A stretch of DNA of 34,671 nucleotides from Gaiellasilicea sp038324115. GTDB lineage: Bacteria > Actinomycetota > Thermoleophilia > Gaiellales > Gaiellaceae. Position 1 is the stretch's first letter; every line of letters begins with the position of its first letter. The notes below the pieces were generated by a model. The model did no database searches and had not been told where the DNA came from. It saw nothing but the letters and a program-made list of their open reading frames with translations. This document shows, piece by piece, positions 17,169-24,410 of this stretch. A program made the position numbers and the translations under genes. The stretch covers positions 1 through 34,671 of the forward strand of contig JBBQHQ010000008.1 in the NCBI GenBank assembly GCA_038324115.1. Direction: 5' to 3'.

Positions 17169-17205
17169 GGAGCCGGGCCGCGAGGGGGAGATGCGGCCCG
17201 GCTCC
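17169..17205 (-). promoter_or_regulatory. 13-bp GC hairpin between the secreted protein and the signal peptidase
   Basis: Bases 17169-17181 (GGAGCCGGGCCGC) pair perfectly with 17193-17205, leaving an 11-base loop. On the transcribed minus strand it begins 9 bases after the stop of the secreted protein gene and ends 23 bases before the signal peptidase start. There is no U-tract after it, so it is not a classical terminator. A partial terminator or mRNA-stabilising structure that yields more substrate than peptidase is a reasonable inference. Confidence 0.75.
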
Positions 17206-17213
17206 TGTGGGCG

Positions 17214-17585
17214 CTACTGCGCCGCAACCACCGTCAGCTGGGCCGCCGTCGCGGCGGTGATCTGCGGCGACGTGGTCGCGCAGGAGACCGACCCGGCGGT
17301 ATTCGTGCACGAGTACCAGCTGCCGGCGCTCGTGAGCTGCACCTTGACGGCCGTCGTCGTGACGGGGGAGATCGTGAAGGCGACCGCGTTCACGTTCGTC
17401 GGAGTCGTGGCGTCCAGCGTGTACTGCACGTTGGTGGCGGTGTAGCCGCTGATCGCGGCGGAGCCCGAGCCGGCCGTGGTGCCGGGGACGGTGTTGCTCG
17501 CGGTGAAGGCGTAGGCACCGGAGGCCAGGAAGGCCGCGAGGGCGGCGGTGAGGGCGAAGCGGCGAATTCTGTTGGTCTTGCGCAT
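17214..17585 (-). CDS. SipW-dependent-type secreted protein (TasA/camelysin-like signal)
   Basis: A 123-residue exported protein. The N-terminus is basic (MRKTNRIRRF) with a hydrophobic core ALTAALAAFLASG and AYA before FTASNTVPGTTAGSG, typical of signal peptides cut by SipW-type peptidases. The mature part is small, rich in Thr, Ser, Ala and Val, and predicted mostly beta (for example ISGYTATNVQYTLDATTP), with two cysteines (SCTNTAGSVSC) that could form a disulfide. It is not long enough to be TasA itself. The ATG at 17585 has AAAGGA upstream. It precedes the SipW-DUF5305 gene by 68 bp with a strong hairpin between them. Likely a surface or fibre subunit, but that is inference. Confidence 0.83.
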   Translation of the reverse strand: MRKTNRIRRFALTAALAAFLASGAYAFTASNTVPGTTAGSGSAAISGYTATNVQYTLDATTPTNVNAVAFTISPVTTTAVKVQLTSAGSWYSCTNTAGSVSCATTSPQITAATAAQLTVVAAQ

Positions 17586-17635
17586 CGTGTTCGAGTCCTT
17601 TCGGTCTTCAGGGGATGGTTGAAGTGTCGGTCGGC

Positions 17636-17998
17636 TCAGTAGGAGGACAGGTGGACAGCTGGTAGGAAAGTCGTAGGAGTGACGAGGGTCACCGCGGTGG
17701 CCAGATCGGCGAGGGAGAAGGGCTTGCGGAGGTAGTGACGCGCGCCGCAGGGCGTCTCGCAGGCGGGAACGGTCAGGATCCCGGTCGCGATCACCTCGGC
17801 CCCGGGGCTCGTCGCCCGCACCTCGGCCAGCACCTCGTCGGAGCCCTTGAGGGCCGCGTCGATCACCACGACGTCCACGGGCTCAGCAGGCGTCTCGCCG
17901 CGGCGCCAGACCGAGACGGCATGCCCGTGCCGCCGCAGCGCGACGGCGAAAAGGAAGGCGACGTCCTCGGAGGAGTCGGCGATGAGAACTGCTGCCAT
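17636..17998 (-). CDS. Stand-alone receiver-domain protein
   Basis: A 120-residue single receiver domain, without output domain. The acidic pocket (Asp8, Glu11, Asp12 in LIADSSED), the phosphoacceptor Asp47 (VVVIDAAL), Thr72 (VIATGI) and Lys92 (YLRKPFS) are all in place, so it is likely phosphorylatable. The C-terminus is an unusual hydrophobic and Ser-rich tail (TPTTFLPAVHLSSY). ATG at 17998 is chosen because it starts exactly at the domain; the open frame upstream crosses the divergent regulator. It is divergent from the OmpR-type regulator gene (58 bp between starts) and co-directional with the SipW export genes 50 bp downstream, so it may regulate or be co-expressed with them. Confidence 0.8.
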   Translation of the reverse strand: MAAVLIADSSEDVAFLFAVALRRHGHAVSVWRRGETPAEPVDVVVIDAALKGSDEVLAEVRATSPGAEVIATGILTVPACETPCGARHYLRKPFSLADLATAVTLVTPTTFLPAVHLSSY

Positions 17999-18056
17999 GC
18001 CCCCATGGTCGGCCCCGCGCGCAGGAGACTGGGGACAGGTCCGGTAAGAAACCGGT

Positions 18057-18746
18057 ATGAGCGCGAAGCGGATCCTCGTGGTCGACGATGACCCTGACAT
18101 GCGCGAGCTCTTGACCGAACTGCTCGGCCGCACAGGCTACGAGCTCCGGCTCGCCGCGAACGGCCGCGAAGGCCTTCGGAGCCTGTTCGCCTCGACCCCC
18201 GACCTCGTGATCCTCGACGTCTCGATGCCGGAGCTCGACGGCTGGGCGACGCTCGAGCGGATCCGCGAGGTCAGCGACGTGCCGGTCTTGATGCTGACCG
18301 CGCAGGCGGGCGAGCTGGACAAGGTTCGGGGGCTGCGCGGCGGCGCAGACGACTACGTGTCGAAGCCATTCGGGCGCCAGGAGCTGCTCGCACGGGTGGA
18401 CGCCCTCCTCCGCCGGGCGACGCCGTCGGGGCCGGTGCAGGAGGCCTGGTCGGACGGCTGGCTCGAGATCGACCACGCGAGGCGCACGGTGCGCGTAGGC
18501 GGGGACGAGGCCGTCCTGACCCCGCTCGAGTTCCGGCTCCTCGCCGTCCTCGCCGAGCATCGCGGTCAGGTGCTCGCCCCGGATCAGCTGCTCGAGCTCG
18601 TCTGGGGCGACTCCGACACGCACGCGCGCGAGTCGGTCAAGCTCTACGTCGGCTATCTCCGGCGCAAGCTCGGCCTCGGCCGGGACGGGACCTCCCCGAT
18701 CGAGACCGTGCGCGGCTTCGGCTACCGCTACCGGACACCCGGCTAG
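18057..18746 (+). CDS. OmpR-family DNA-binding response regulator
   Basis: A 229-residue two-domain regulator. The receiver domain (1-115) shows Asp10-12 (LVVDDDPDM), phosphoacceptor Asp54 (LVILDVSMPELDGW), Thr81 and Lys103 (YVSKPFGRQEL). The C-terminal winged helix (about 130-229) includes LTPLEFRLLAVLAEHRGQVL and VETVRGFGYRYR-type ending (read here as IETVRGFGYRYRTPG). The partner kinase is most likely the convergent gene 18743-20605: both TAG stops sit in the same CTAG. Convergent kinase/regulator pairs are less common than tandem ones. Target genes are unknown; the divergent receiver/SipW locus is the natural candidate. Confidence 0.95.
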   Translation: MSAKRILVVDDDPDMRELLTELLGRTGYELRLAANGREGLRSLFASTPDLVILDVSMPELDGWATLERIREVSDVPVLMLTAQAGELDKVRGLRGGADDYVSKPFGRQELLARVDALLRRATPSGPVQEAWSDGWLEIDHARRTVRVGGDEAVLTPLEFRLLAVLAEHRGQVLAPDQLLELVWGDSDTHARESVKLYVGYLRRKLGLGRDGTSPIETVRGFGYRYRTPG

Positions 18747-20605
18747 ATCAGGTTCTCGACCCCGGGCAGCTCGATCCGGAAGGTCGCCCCCTGCCCCTCG
18801 GCGCTCCGAACCGAGATCGCCCCGCCGTGTGCTTCCACGATCGCCTCCACGATCGCGAGCCCGAGGCCGGTGCCCGGGATCCTCGCCCCGGAGGCGCCGG
18901 CCGCCCGGTAGAAGCGCTCGAACAGGTGCTCCTGGTCGGCCGCCGGGATCCCCATCCCGCTGTCCTCGACCTCGAGCACCGCGTTGCCCCCCTCGAGGGC
19001 GACCGAGACGCGGACGGTACCACCGTCCGGGGTGAACTTGATCGCGTTCGCGATGAGGTTGTCGAGCACCTGGCCGACCCGGCGCCGGTCGGCGTCGAGC
19101 ACCACCGCCGCGGCGGCATGGAGCTCGAGCCGGACACCCCGCTCGGCGGCCGCGAGGCCCGCCCCCTCGACGCAGCCGGCGGCGATCGCGGCGAGGTCGA
19201 CGTCCTCGGTCTCGAGCTCCAGCTGCCCCTCCCCGGCGCGGCCGACGAGCAGGAGGTCGTCGACGAGCGCATGCAGATGACGGGCGTTCCGGTCGACGAT
19301 GTCGAGGAAGCGCCGGTGCTCTGTGGCGAGCGTGCCGCCCTCGTCGTCGCGGACGAGCTGGAGGAAGCCGAGGACGCTCGTCAGCGGCGTGCGGAGCTCG
19401 TGGGAGACGGTGGCGAGGAACTGCTCCTTCGCCCGCTCGGCCGCGCGCTCAGCCGTCGTCTCCCGGAGCGAGAAGAGCCGGCCGATCACGAACCCGTACG
19501 GCCCCCGCACGGGGGCGGTGAAGCCGCGGAAGGACCGCCCGAGGCCGGGGATGTCGAACGGGGCCTCGTAGACGAGCTCCGGATCCTCGGCGAGGCGCGC
19601 GAACGCCTCGGCATGCTCGTCGAACGCCTCCGCGCGGTGGGCCAGGGCGGCGAGCCGCTCCCAGATCCCGCCCCCGGTCGGGATGCCGAGCTCGCGCCAG
19701 AGGCGCTCCATCCCCTCGTTCGAGAACATGATCGTGGCGTCGAGGCCGGTCATCGTGATCGCGTCCACGGTCGAATCGAGCACCGCCTCGAGCTCGGCGC
19801 GGCCGCGGGCGAGCTGCTCCACGTTCGCCTGCAGCGAGGCGGCCATCGCATTGAAGTCGCGCGTAAGCTGGGAGACCTCGTCGGCGCCGCCCCGCTCACC
19901 CACCCGGGCGCTCCGGTCACCGCGCCGGAGTGCGCGGGCCGCAGCGGCCACGCCCTCGACGGGCCGCACGGTCGAACGGACGAGATAGACGGCTGAGAGG
20001 AGCACGAGCAGGACCGAGAGACCGAGCCCGCCGACGGCGAGCGCCGTGGCCCGGTCGGCGCTGTCGTCGGCCTGCGCGCGCCGGGCACCGGCGAGGGCCT
20101 GCTGGCGGACGGAGAACGCCTGGAAGCTCCGGCGGAGCGCGTCCACGCGCCGTATCCCTTCCCCGGTGGCGATGAGCGCCCGCGCCTCCGGGAGGCTCCT
20201 CCGGGCGGCGGCGACGACCGCCCTCGACCAGTCCCGGACGTAGGAGTCGATCGCGGTGCCGATCCGGTCGACGCGATCCTGCTGATCGGGGTCGACGACC
20301 GAGGCTCGGAGCTGTCGCACCGCCGGCGGATACGTCGCAAGCGCCTGGCGCCAAGGCTCGAGGAAGCGGTCCTGCCCGGTGATCGCGTAGGCTCGCTGAC
20401 CGGTCTCGAGGTCGAGCAGCAGCCGTTCCAGCCGGTTCGCCTCCGCCGCGACGGTCGCCGAGCGCTCGGCGGCCCGGCCCGCGGCCCGCTGCGAGCGGAT
20501 CGACAGGACGAGCAGCGCGAAGACGAGCGCGACGATCACCGCGAGCGCGACCGCCGCCAGGACGATCCGGGCGCGAAGGCTGTGGAGGGTCAAACGTGAG
20601 CGCAC
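18743..20605 (-). CDS. Membrane histidine kinase with CHASE3, HAMP and PAS domains
   Basis: A 620-residue sensor kinase. Helix 1 is at about residues 13-35. A CHASE3-type extracellular domain follows (about 40-185, with the hallmark ETGQRAYAITGQDRFLEPW). Helix 2 is at 189-209, HAMP at about 210-262, a PAS-like region at 270-380, and HisKA with phosphoacceptor His402 (ATVSHELRTPLTSVLGF). The HATPase has its N-box at 516-523 (NLIANAIKF), a DSGMGIP loop at 548-554 and GTGLGLAI at 578-585. The GTG at 20605 is chosen because it gives a short cytoplasmic tail before helix 1; it leaves only 19 bp to the divergent ABC-F start. A TTG at 20593 is an alternative. Confidence 0.92.
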   Translation of the reverse strand: MRSRLTLHSLRARIVLAAVALAVIVALVFALLVLSIRSQRAAGRAAERSATVAAEANRLERLLLDLETGQRAYAITGQDRFLEPWRQALATYPPAVRQLRASVVDPDQQDRVDRIGTAIDSYVRDWSRAVVAAARRSLPEARALIATGEGIRRVDALRRSFQAFSVRQQALAGARRAQADDSADRATALAVGGLGLSVLLVLLSAVYLVRSTVRPVEGVAAAARALRRGDRSARVGERGGADEVSQLTRDFNAMAASLQANVEQLARGRAELEAVLDSTVDAITMTGLDATIMFSNEGMERLWRELGIPTGGGIWERLAALAHRAEAFDEHAEAFARLAEDPELVYEAPFDIPGLGRSFRGFTAPVRGPYGFVIGRLFSLRETTAERAAERAKEQFLATVSHELRTPLTSVLGFLQLVRDDEGGTLATEHRRFLDIVDRNARHLHALVDDLLLVGRAGEGQLELETEDVDLAAIAAGCVEGAGLAAAERGVRLELHAAAAVVLDADRRRVGQVLDNLIANAIKFTPDGGTVRVSVALEGGNAVLEVEDSGMGIPAADQEHLFERFYRAAGASGARIPGTGLGLAIVEAIVEAHGGAISVRSAEGQGATFRIELPGVENLI

Positions 20606-20624
20606 GGTCCGTACTCTTAACCGA

Positions 20625-22472
20625 ATGGCCGTCCTGATCGCCTCCAACCTGCGCAAGGAGCTCTCCGGCGACCCCCTCTTCGACGGGGTCTCGTTCAAGG
20701 TCGAGCGCTCCGACCGGCTCGCGCTCGCCGGCCCGAACGGGGCGGGCAAGACCACCCTGCTCCGGGCGCTGACCGGCGAGACGGAGCTGGCGGGGGGCGA
20801 GCTCGCGTGGGAGAAGGGCGCCCGGATCGCGCTCCACGACCAGCGGCCGCCGAGGCAGTCCGGGCTGACGCTCCGCGAGTACGCCCTCTCCGGCGCCGCC
20901 GACCTCGTCGAGGCCGAGCGCGAGCTGCGCCGCCTCGAGGAGGCGATGGCCACCGGCGACCACGCCCCGGAGACACTCCGCCGCTACGGCGAGACCCAGG
21001 CCCGACTCGAGCACGCGGGCGGCTACGCCTGGCGCGACCGCGCCGCGGCCGTCCTGCGCGGGCTCGGCTTCGCGGACGCCTCCCTCGACCGCCGCCTGGA
21101 CACGTTCTCCGGGGGTGAGCTCACCCGCGCCTCGCTCGCGCGCGCGCTCGCCGGGCAGCCCGACCTGCTCCTCCTCGACGAGCCGACGAACCATCTCGAC
21201 ATGGCCTCGATCGAATGGCTGGAGCAGGAGCTCACGACGCTCGACGCGGCCGTGATCCTCGTCGCGCACGACCGCTGGTTCCTCGAGTCGGTCGGCACCG
21301 CCGTGCTCGAGCTCGAGGGCGGCAAGAGCATCTACTTCCCCGGCAAATGGCACGTCTGGCGCCAGGAGAAGGCGGCGCGGCTGGCGCTGCAGGCGAAGTT
21401 CTCCGAGCGGCAGGCGGAGGACATCGAGCGATTGGAGCGCTTCGTCGCGCGCTTCCGCTACGGGACGAAGTCGCGGCAGGCCCAGTCGAGGCTGAAGCAG
21501 CTGGAGCGGATCGAGAAGGTGCGGGTGGAGGCTCCCGGAGCCGGACGGCGGACGCTCGGCTTCGAGTTCCTGAAGCCGGCCCGGAGCGGGCGGACGGTGG
21601 TCGAGGCCGAGGGCGTCGACCTCGCCGCGGGCGACAAGCAGCTCCTCACCGGAGCCGACCTCGTGCTCGAGCGCGGAGAGCACGTCGCCCTGATCGGGCC
21701 GAACGGCTCCGGCAAGACGACCCTGATCGAGGCGCTCGTGAACGGCCGGATCGGCCGGACGGGCCACGGCGTCGAGCTCGCGTACTTCTCCCAGCACGAC
21801 GTCGAGCTTGACGAGCGCGGCAGCGTGCTCGAGGCGACGATGGGCGCGACCGGGCTGCAGCGATCGCAGGCGCAGGCCCTACTCGGCCGCTTCCTCTTCT
21901 CGGGCTGGGACGAGCACGACAAGCCGGTGGTGGCGCTCTCGGGCGGCGAGCGGCGGCGGCTCGCGCTGGCGCACATCGTCGCCTCCGGCGCCAACTTCCT
22001 CGTGCTCGACGAGCCGACGAACCACCTCGACCTCGAGAGCCGCGAGTCGCTCGAGGCCGCGCTCGAGGCCTTCCCCGGGACCGTGCTCCTCGTCTCGCAC
22101 GACCGGGCGATGCTGGACGCGGTCGCGGAGCGGATCGTCGCGATCGAGGACGGACGCCTCCGCTCCTACCCGGGCGGCTGGGCCGACTACGCGCGGATCC
22201 GGGGCGGCGAGGACGCACCGCCGCCGCCGGCCCCGAAGGAGCAGAAACAGAAGCCGAAGACCGCGCCCCGCGCTCGCCCGAGCGAGCTGCAGCAGGTCGA
22301 GCTGGCGATCGAGGCCCGCGAGACCGAGCTCGCCACGCTCGAGCGGACGCTGGCCGAGGACTGGGCGGACGCGGACGCCGTTGCGGCGCACAAGGCGGCG
22401 CGAGAGGATCTCGCCCGGCTGCTGGAGCGCTGGGAAGAGCTCTTCGAGAGCACCCAGGCCGGGACGGTGTGA
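20625..22472 (+). CDS. ABC-F family ATPase (soluble, duplicated ATP-binding protein)
   Basis: A 615-residue protein with two ABC ATPase domains and no membrane segments, the ABC-F architecture associated with ribosome function and sometimes antibiotic protection. Domain 1 has Walker A GPNGAGKTT, signature FSGGELTRASLA and Walker B LLLLDEPTNHLD. Domain 2 has GPNGSGKTT, LSGGERRRLALA and FLVLDEPTNHLD. An interdomain linker with YFPGKWHVWRQEKAARLALQ and a basic SRLKQLERI stretch lies near residues 235-300. The C-terminal extension has a Pro/Lys-rich linker and then a coiled coil (about 560-610). Which subfamily it belongs to cannot be judged by eye. The ATG at 20625 has no leader space to the divergent kinase gene, so a leaderless transcript is possible. 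Confidence 0.96.
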   Translation: MAVLIASNLRKELSGDPLFDGVSFKVERSDRLALAGPNGAGKTTLLRALTGETELAGGELAWEKGARIALHDQRPPRQSGLTLREYALSGAADLVEAERELRRLEEAMATGDHAPETLRRYGETQARLEHAGGYAWRDRAAAVLRGLGFADASLDRRLDTFSGGELTRASLARALAGQPDLLLLDEPTNHLDMASIEWLEQELTTLDAAVILVAHDRWFLESVGTAVLELEGGKSIYFPGKWHVWRQEKAARLALQAKFSERQAEDIERLERFVARFRYGTKSRQAQSRLKQLERIEKVRVEAPGAGRRTLGFEFLKPARSGRTVVEAEGVDLAAGDKQLLTGADLVLERGEHVALIGPNGSGKTTLIEALVNGRIGRTGHGVELAYFSQHDVELDERGSVLEATMGATGLQRSQAQALLGRFLFSGWDEHDKPVVALSGGERRRLALAHIVASGANFLVLDEPTNHLDLESRESLEAALEAFPGTVLLVSHDRAMLDAVAERIVAIEDGRLRSYPGGWADYARIRGGEDAPPPPAPKEQKQKPKTAPRARPSELQQVELAIEARETELATLERTLAEDWADADAVAAHKAAREDLARLLERWEELFESTQAGTV

Positions 22473-22501
22473 CGCCGCGCCCTCCGGCGGCGTAAGGAGG
22501 G
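22472..22501 (+). promoter_or_regulatory. Hairpin abutting the ECF sigma-factor ribosome-binding site, loop complementary to the SD
   Basis: ACGCCGC (22472-22478) pairs with GCGGCGT (22487-22493). Two bases later comes a strong Shine-Dalgarno, AAGGAGGG (22494-22501). The loop contains CCCTCC (22480-22485), the exact complement of GGAGGG (22496-22501). The two pairings form a potential pseudoknot or competing structures. The two-base connector is short for a full pseudoknot across a 7-bp stem, so partial pairing is more realistic. The stem also lies immediately after the ABC-F stop. Confidence 0.55.
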
Positions 22502-22511
22502 TGTGCAGGCG

Positions 22512-23030
22512 ATGACGATCTCCCTTCCCAGGGACACGGCCCAGGCCCCGACGTTCGCGGCCGTCGCCGAGGAGCACCTGGACGACGTCTACGGCTACCT
22601 CGTCTACCTGACGCGGGACCGCGGGCTCGCCGAGGATCTCGCTGCGGAGACGATGGAGAAGGCGCTCCGGCTCTGGCATCGGTACGACCCCCACCGGGCG
22701 AGCGCGCGCACGTGGCTCTGCCAGATCGCCCGCACGATCGCGCTGGACTGGTTCCGCGCGGAGGAGCGCCGCCGGCGCCGCGAGGAGCGGGCCGCCGTCC
22801 CGGAACGCGTGGACGTTGCCTTTGCGGAAGGGCTTTCGCCCGACCTGGAGGCGGCGCTGCGCTCGCTCAATGCCGGGGAGCGCGAGGTGATCGCGCTGCG
22901 CGTCCTCCTCGAGCTCGACCGCGAGGAGACGGCGCGCGTGCTCGGTGTCAGCCCGACGGCCGTCTCGACGAGGCTGTCGCGGGCCCTGAAGAAGCTCGAG
23001 GAGAAGGTGGTTACGCATGCCCACGTCTGA
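22512..23030 (+). CDS. ECF-type RNA polymerase sigma factor
   Basis: A 172-residue sigma-70 family protein with only regions 2 and 4. Region 2 (about residues 15-90) includes VYGYLVYLTRDRGLAEDLAAET and RTWLCQIARTIALDWFR. Region 4 (about 112-168) includes LNAGEREVIALRVLLELD and a helix-turn-helix ARVLGVSPTAVSTRLSRALKKL. The ATG at 22512 is preferred: the GGAGG at 22496-22500 is 11 bases away, whereas an in-frame GTG at 22503 would sit only two bases after it. The 3' end overlaps the DUF4349 protein by 14 bp, the usual arrangement for a sigma factor and a membrane-bound partner. Confidence 0.92.
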   Translation: MTISLPRDTAQAPTFAAVAEEHLDDVYGYLVYLTRDRGLAEDLAAETMEKALRLWHRYDPHRASARTWLCQIARTIALDWFRAEERRRRREERAAVPERVDVAFAEGLSPDLEAALRSLNAGEREVIALRVLLELDREETARVLGVSPTAVSTRLSRALKKLEEKVVTHAHV

Positions 23031-24024
23031 GGCCCTGCAGCACGAGATCCGGACCACGCGGCCGGCCGCGCCCGATGCCCTGCGCGAGCGGGTGCGCGCC
23101 CTCGCAGCCGAGCAGCCGGTGCGCGAGCCGCTGTTCGCCCGGCTGCTTCCGCGCCGGGCCGTGCTCGTGCCAATCGCGCTCGTGGTCGCCCTCTTTGCAG
23201 TCGGCGTCGTCGGGCTCAGCCGCACCGGCCCGTCGTCGGTGACGAGCAGCCGCGAGTCGGGCGGGGTCACCGCGGAGCAGAGCGCCGACTCGGCGCTGAA
23301 GGCCGCCCCGCCGACAGCTGCGACCGGCACTGCCCCCGCGCCCACCCCGGGCCGGCTCCAGAACGTGGATGTCGAGATGCGGCTGCGCGTCGCCGGCGTC
23401 GAGGAGCTCTCCTCGGCGACCAAGCGTGCGATGCGGCTCGCCCAGTCGCTCGGCGGATACGTCGAGTCCGTCCAGTACGACGCGCCCGCGGCGGGGATCG
23501 GCGGCGCCCAGCTCACGCTCCGGATCCCGAACGACAAGGTGCAGGGCGCGATCACCCAGCTCTCGGCCCTCGGCACGATCCTCGGCCAGCGGATCGGGAT
23601 CGCCGACCTGCAGGCGAGCGCCGATGACCTCGGCGACCGGATCGTCGAGGCCCGCCAGACGATCGCCCGGCTCCAGACTCAGCTGCGCTCGACCACCCTG
23701 CTCGCCGAGGAGCGAGCGGTCATCCGGGCCCGGCTCGAGCAGGCGCGCGGCACGCTCGCCGACCTGCAGGCCTCGCTGAAGGCGACGCGGGCCGAGGGAC
23801 AGCTGGCGACAGTGCAGCTCTCGCTCACGACGGAGCCGATCGAGGCGGCGCCCGCGAATGGCAGCAGGCTCGACCGCCTCGGCGACGTGCTCATCTGGGA
23901 GGGCGTCGCGCTCCTCTACGTCCTCGCAATCGCCGGGCCGTTCGCCCTCCTCGGTGTGATTGCGTGGCTCGTGCTGCGCGCACGCCGGCGGCGCGACGAG
24001 GCCCGGCTGCTCGAGGCGAGCTAG
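23017..24024 (+). CDS. DUF4349 membrane protein, candidate anti-sigma partner
   Basis: A 335-residue protein. Residues 1-47 are cytoplasmic and charged, helix 1 is at about 48-68, then a Ser/Ala/Pro-rich linker (about 70-115). A DUF4349-like region follows (about 118-275: VDVEMRLRVAGVEELSSATK, GGYVESVQYDAPA, LTLRIPNDKVQGAI), with a long coiled coil (about 205-262). Helix 2 is at about 291-315, followed by a basic tail RARRRRDEARLL. It overlaps the sigma factor by 14 bp. The short N-terminal cytoplasmic part could hold the sigma factor, although no zinc anti-sigma motif (HxxxCxxC) is visible. Its stop shares a CTAG with the convergent NTF2-like gene. Confidence 0.85.
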   Translation: MPTSEALQHEIRTTRPAAPDALRERVRALAAEQPVREPLFARLLPRRAVLVPIALVVALFAVGVVGLSRTGPSSVTSSRESGGVTAEQSADSALKAAPPTAATGTAPAPTPGRLQNVDVEMRLRVAGVEELSSATKRAMRLAQSLGGYVESVQYDAPAAGIGGAQLTLRIPNDKVQGAITQLSALGTILGQRIGIADLQASADDLGDRIVEARQTIARLQTQLRSTTLLAEERAVIRARLEQARGTLADLQASLKATRAEGQLATVQLSLTTEPIEAAPANGSRLDRLGDVLIWEGVALLYVLAIAGPFALLGVIAWLVLRARRRRDEARLLEAS

Positions 24025-24410
24025 GCCCAGAAGGCGTCGAACGCGGCCTGGTCGAGCGGCTGGGCGCGGATCTCGGCCCAGAGCTCGTCCTCGAGGCCGA
24101 TCACGAGCGCCTGCTCGATCTCGAGGCTGCGACCCTCCCGCTCACCCCGGGCGCGGTAGACGGCCACGAGGTGCTCGTCGTCGGCGACGACCCACAGCAG
24201 CTCGACGCGATAGGTGCCGCCCGTCAGCTCGGCGGTGCGACGGAGGAAGGCGACGATCTCGTCGCGGCCGCGGTAGGAGCCGGTCATCGCGTTCGCCCCC
24301 GGCACGTGCCAGACGGCGTCGGCCGCGAAGAGACCGAGCAGCGCAGCCAGGTCGCCTGCCTGGAAGGCCTCGAATCCCTGCCGGGCCCGGTCGGCGTTCG
24401 GGTGGCTCAT
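24021..24410 (-). CDS. NTF2-like / SnoaL-type small protein
   Basis: A 129-residue protein with the NTF2-like pattern: N-terminal helices (RARQGFEAFQAGDLAALLGLF), AADAVWHVPGANAMTGSYRG, then FLRRTAELTGG and beta strands YRVELLWVVADDEHLVAVYRARG. These folds serve as small enzymes (isomerases, cyclases) or binding proteins, and the ligand cannot be inferred. ATG at 24410 overlaps the ANTAR regulator stop by 4 bp, so it is the last gene of the kinase-Nudix-ANTAR operon. Its TAG stop lies in the same CTAG as the stop of the convergent DUF4349 gene. Confidence 0.8.
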   Translation of the reverse strand: MSHPNADRARQGFEAFQAGDLAALLGLFAADAVWHVPGANAMTGSYRGRDEIVAFLRRTAELTGGTYRVELLWVVADDEHLVAVYRARGEREGRSLEIEQALVIGLEDELWAEIRAQPLDQAAFDAFWA

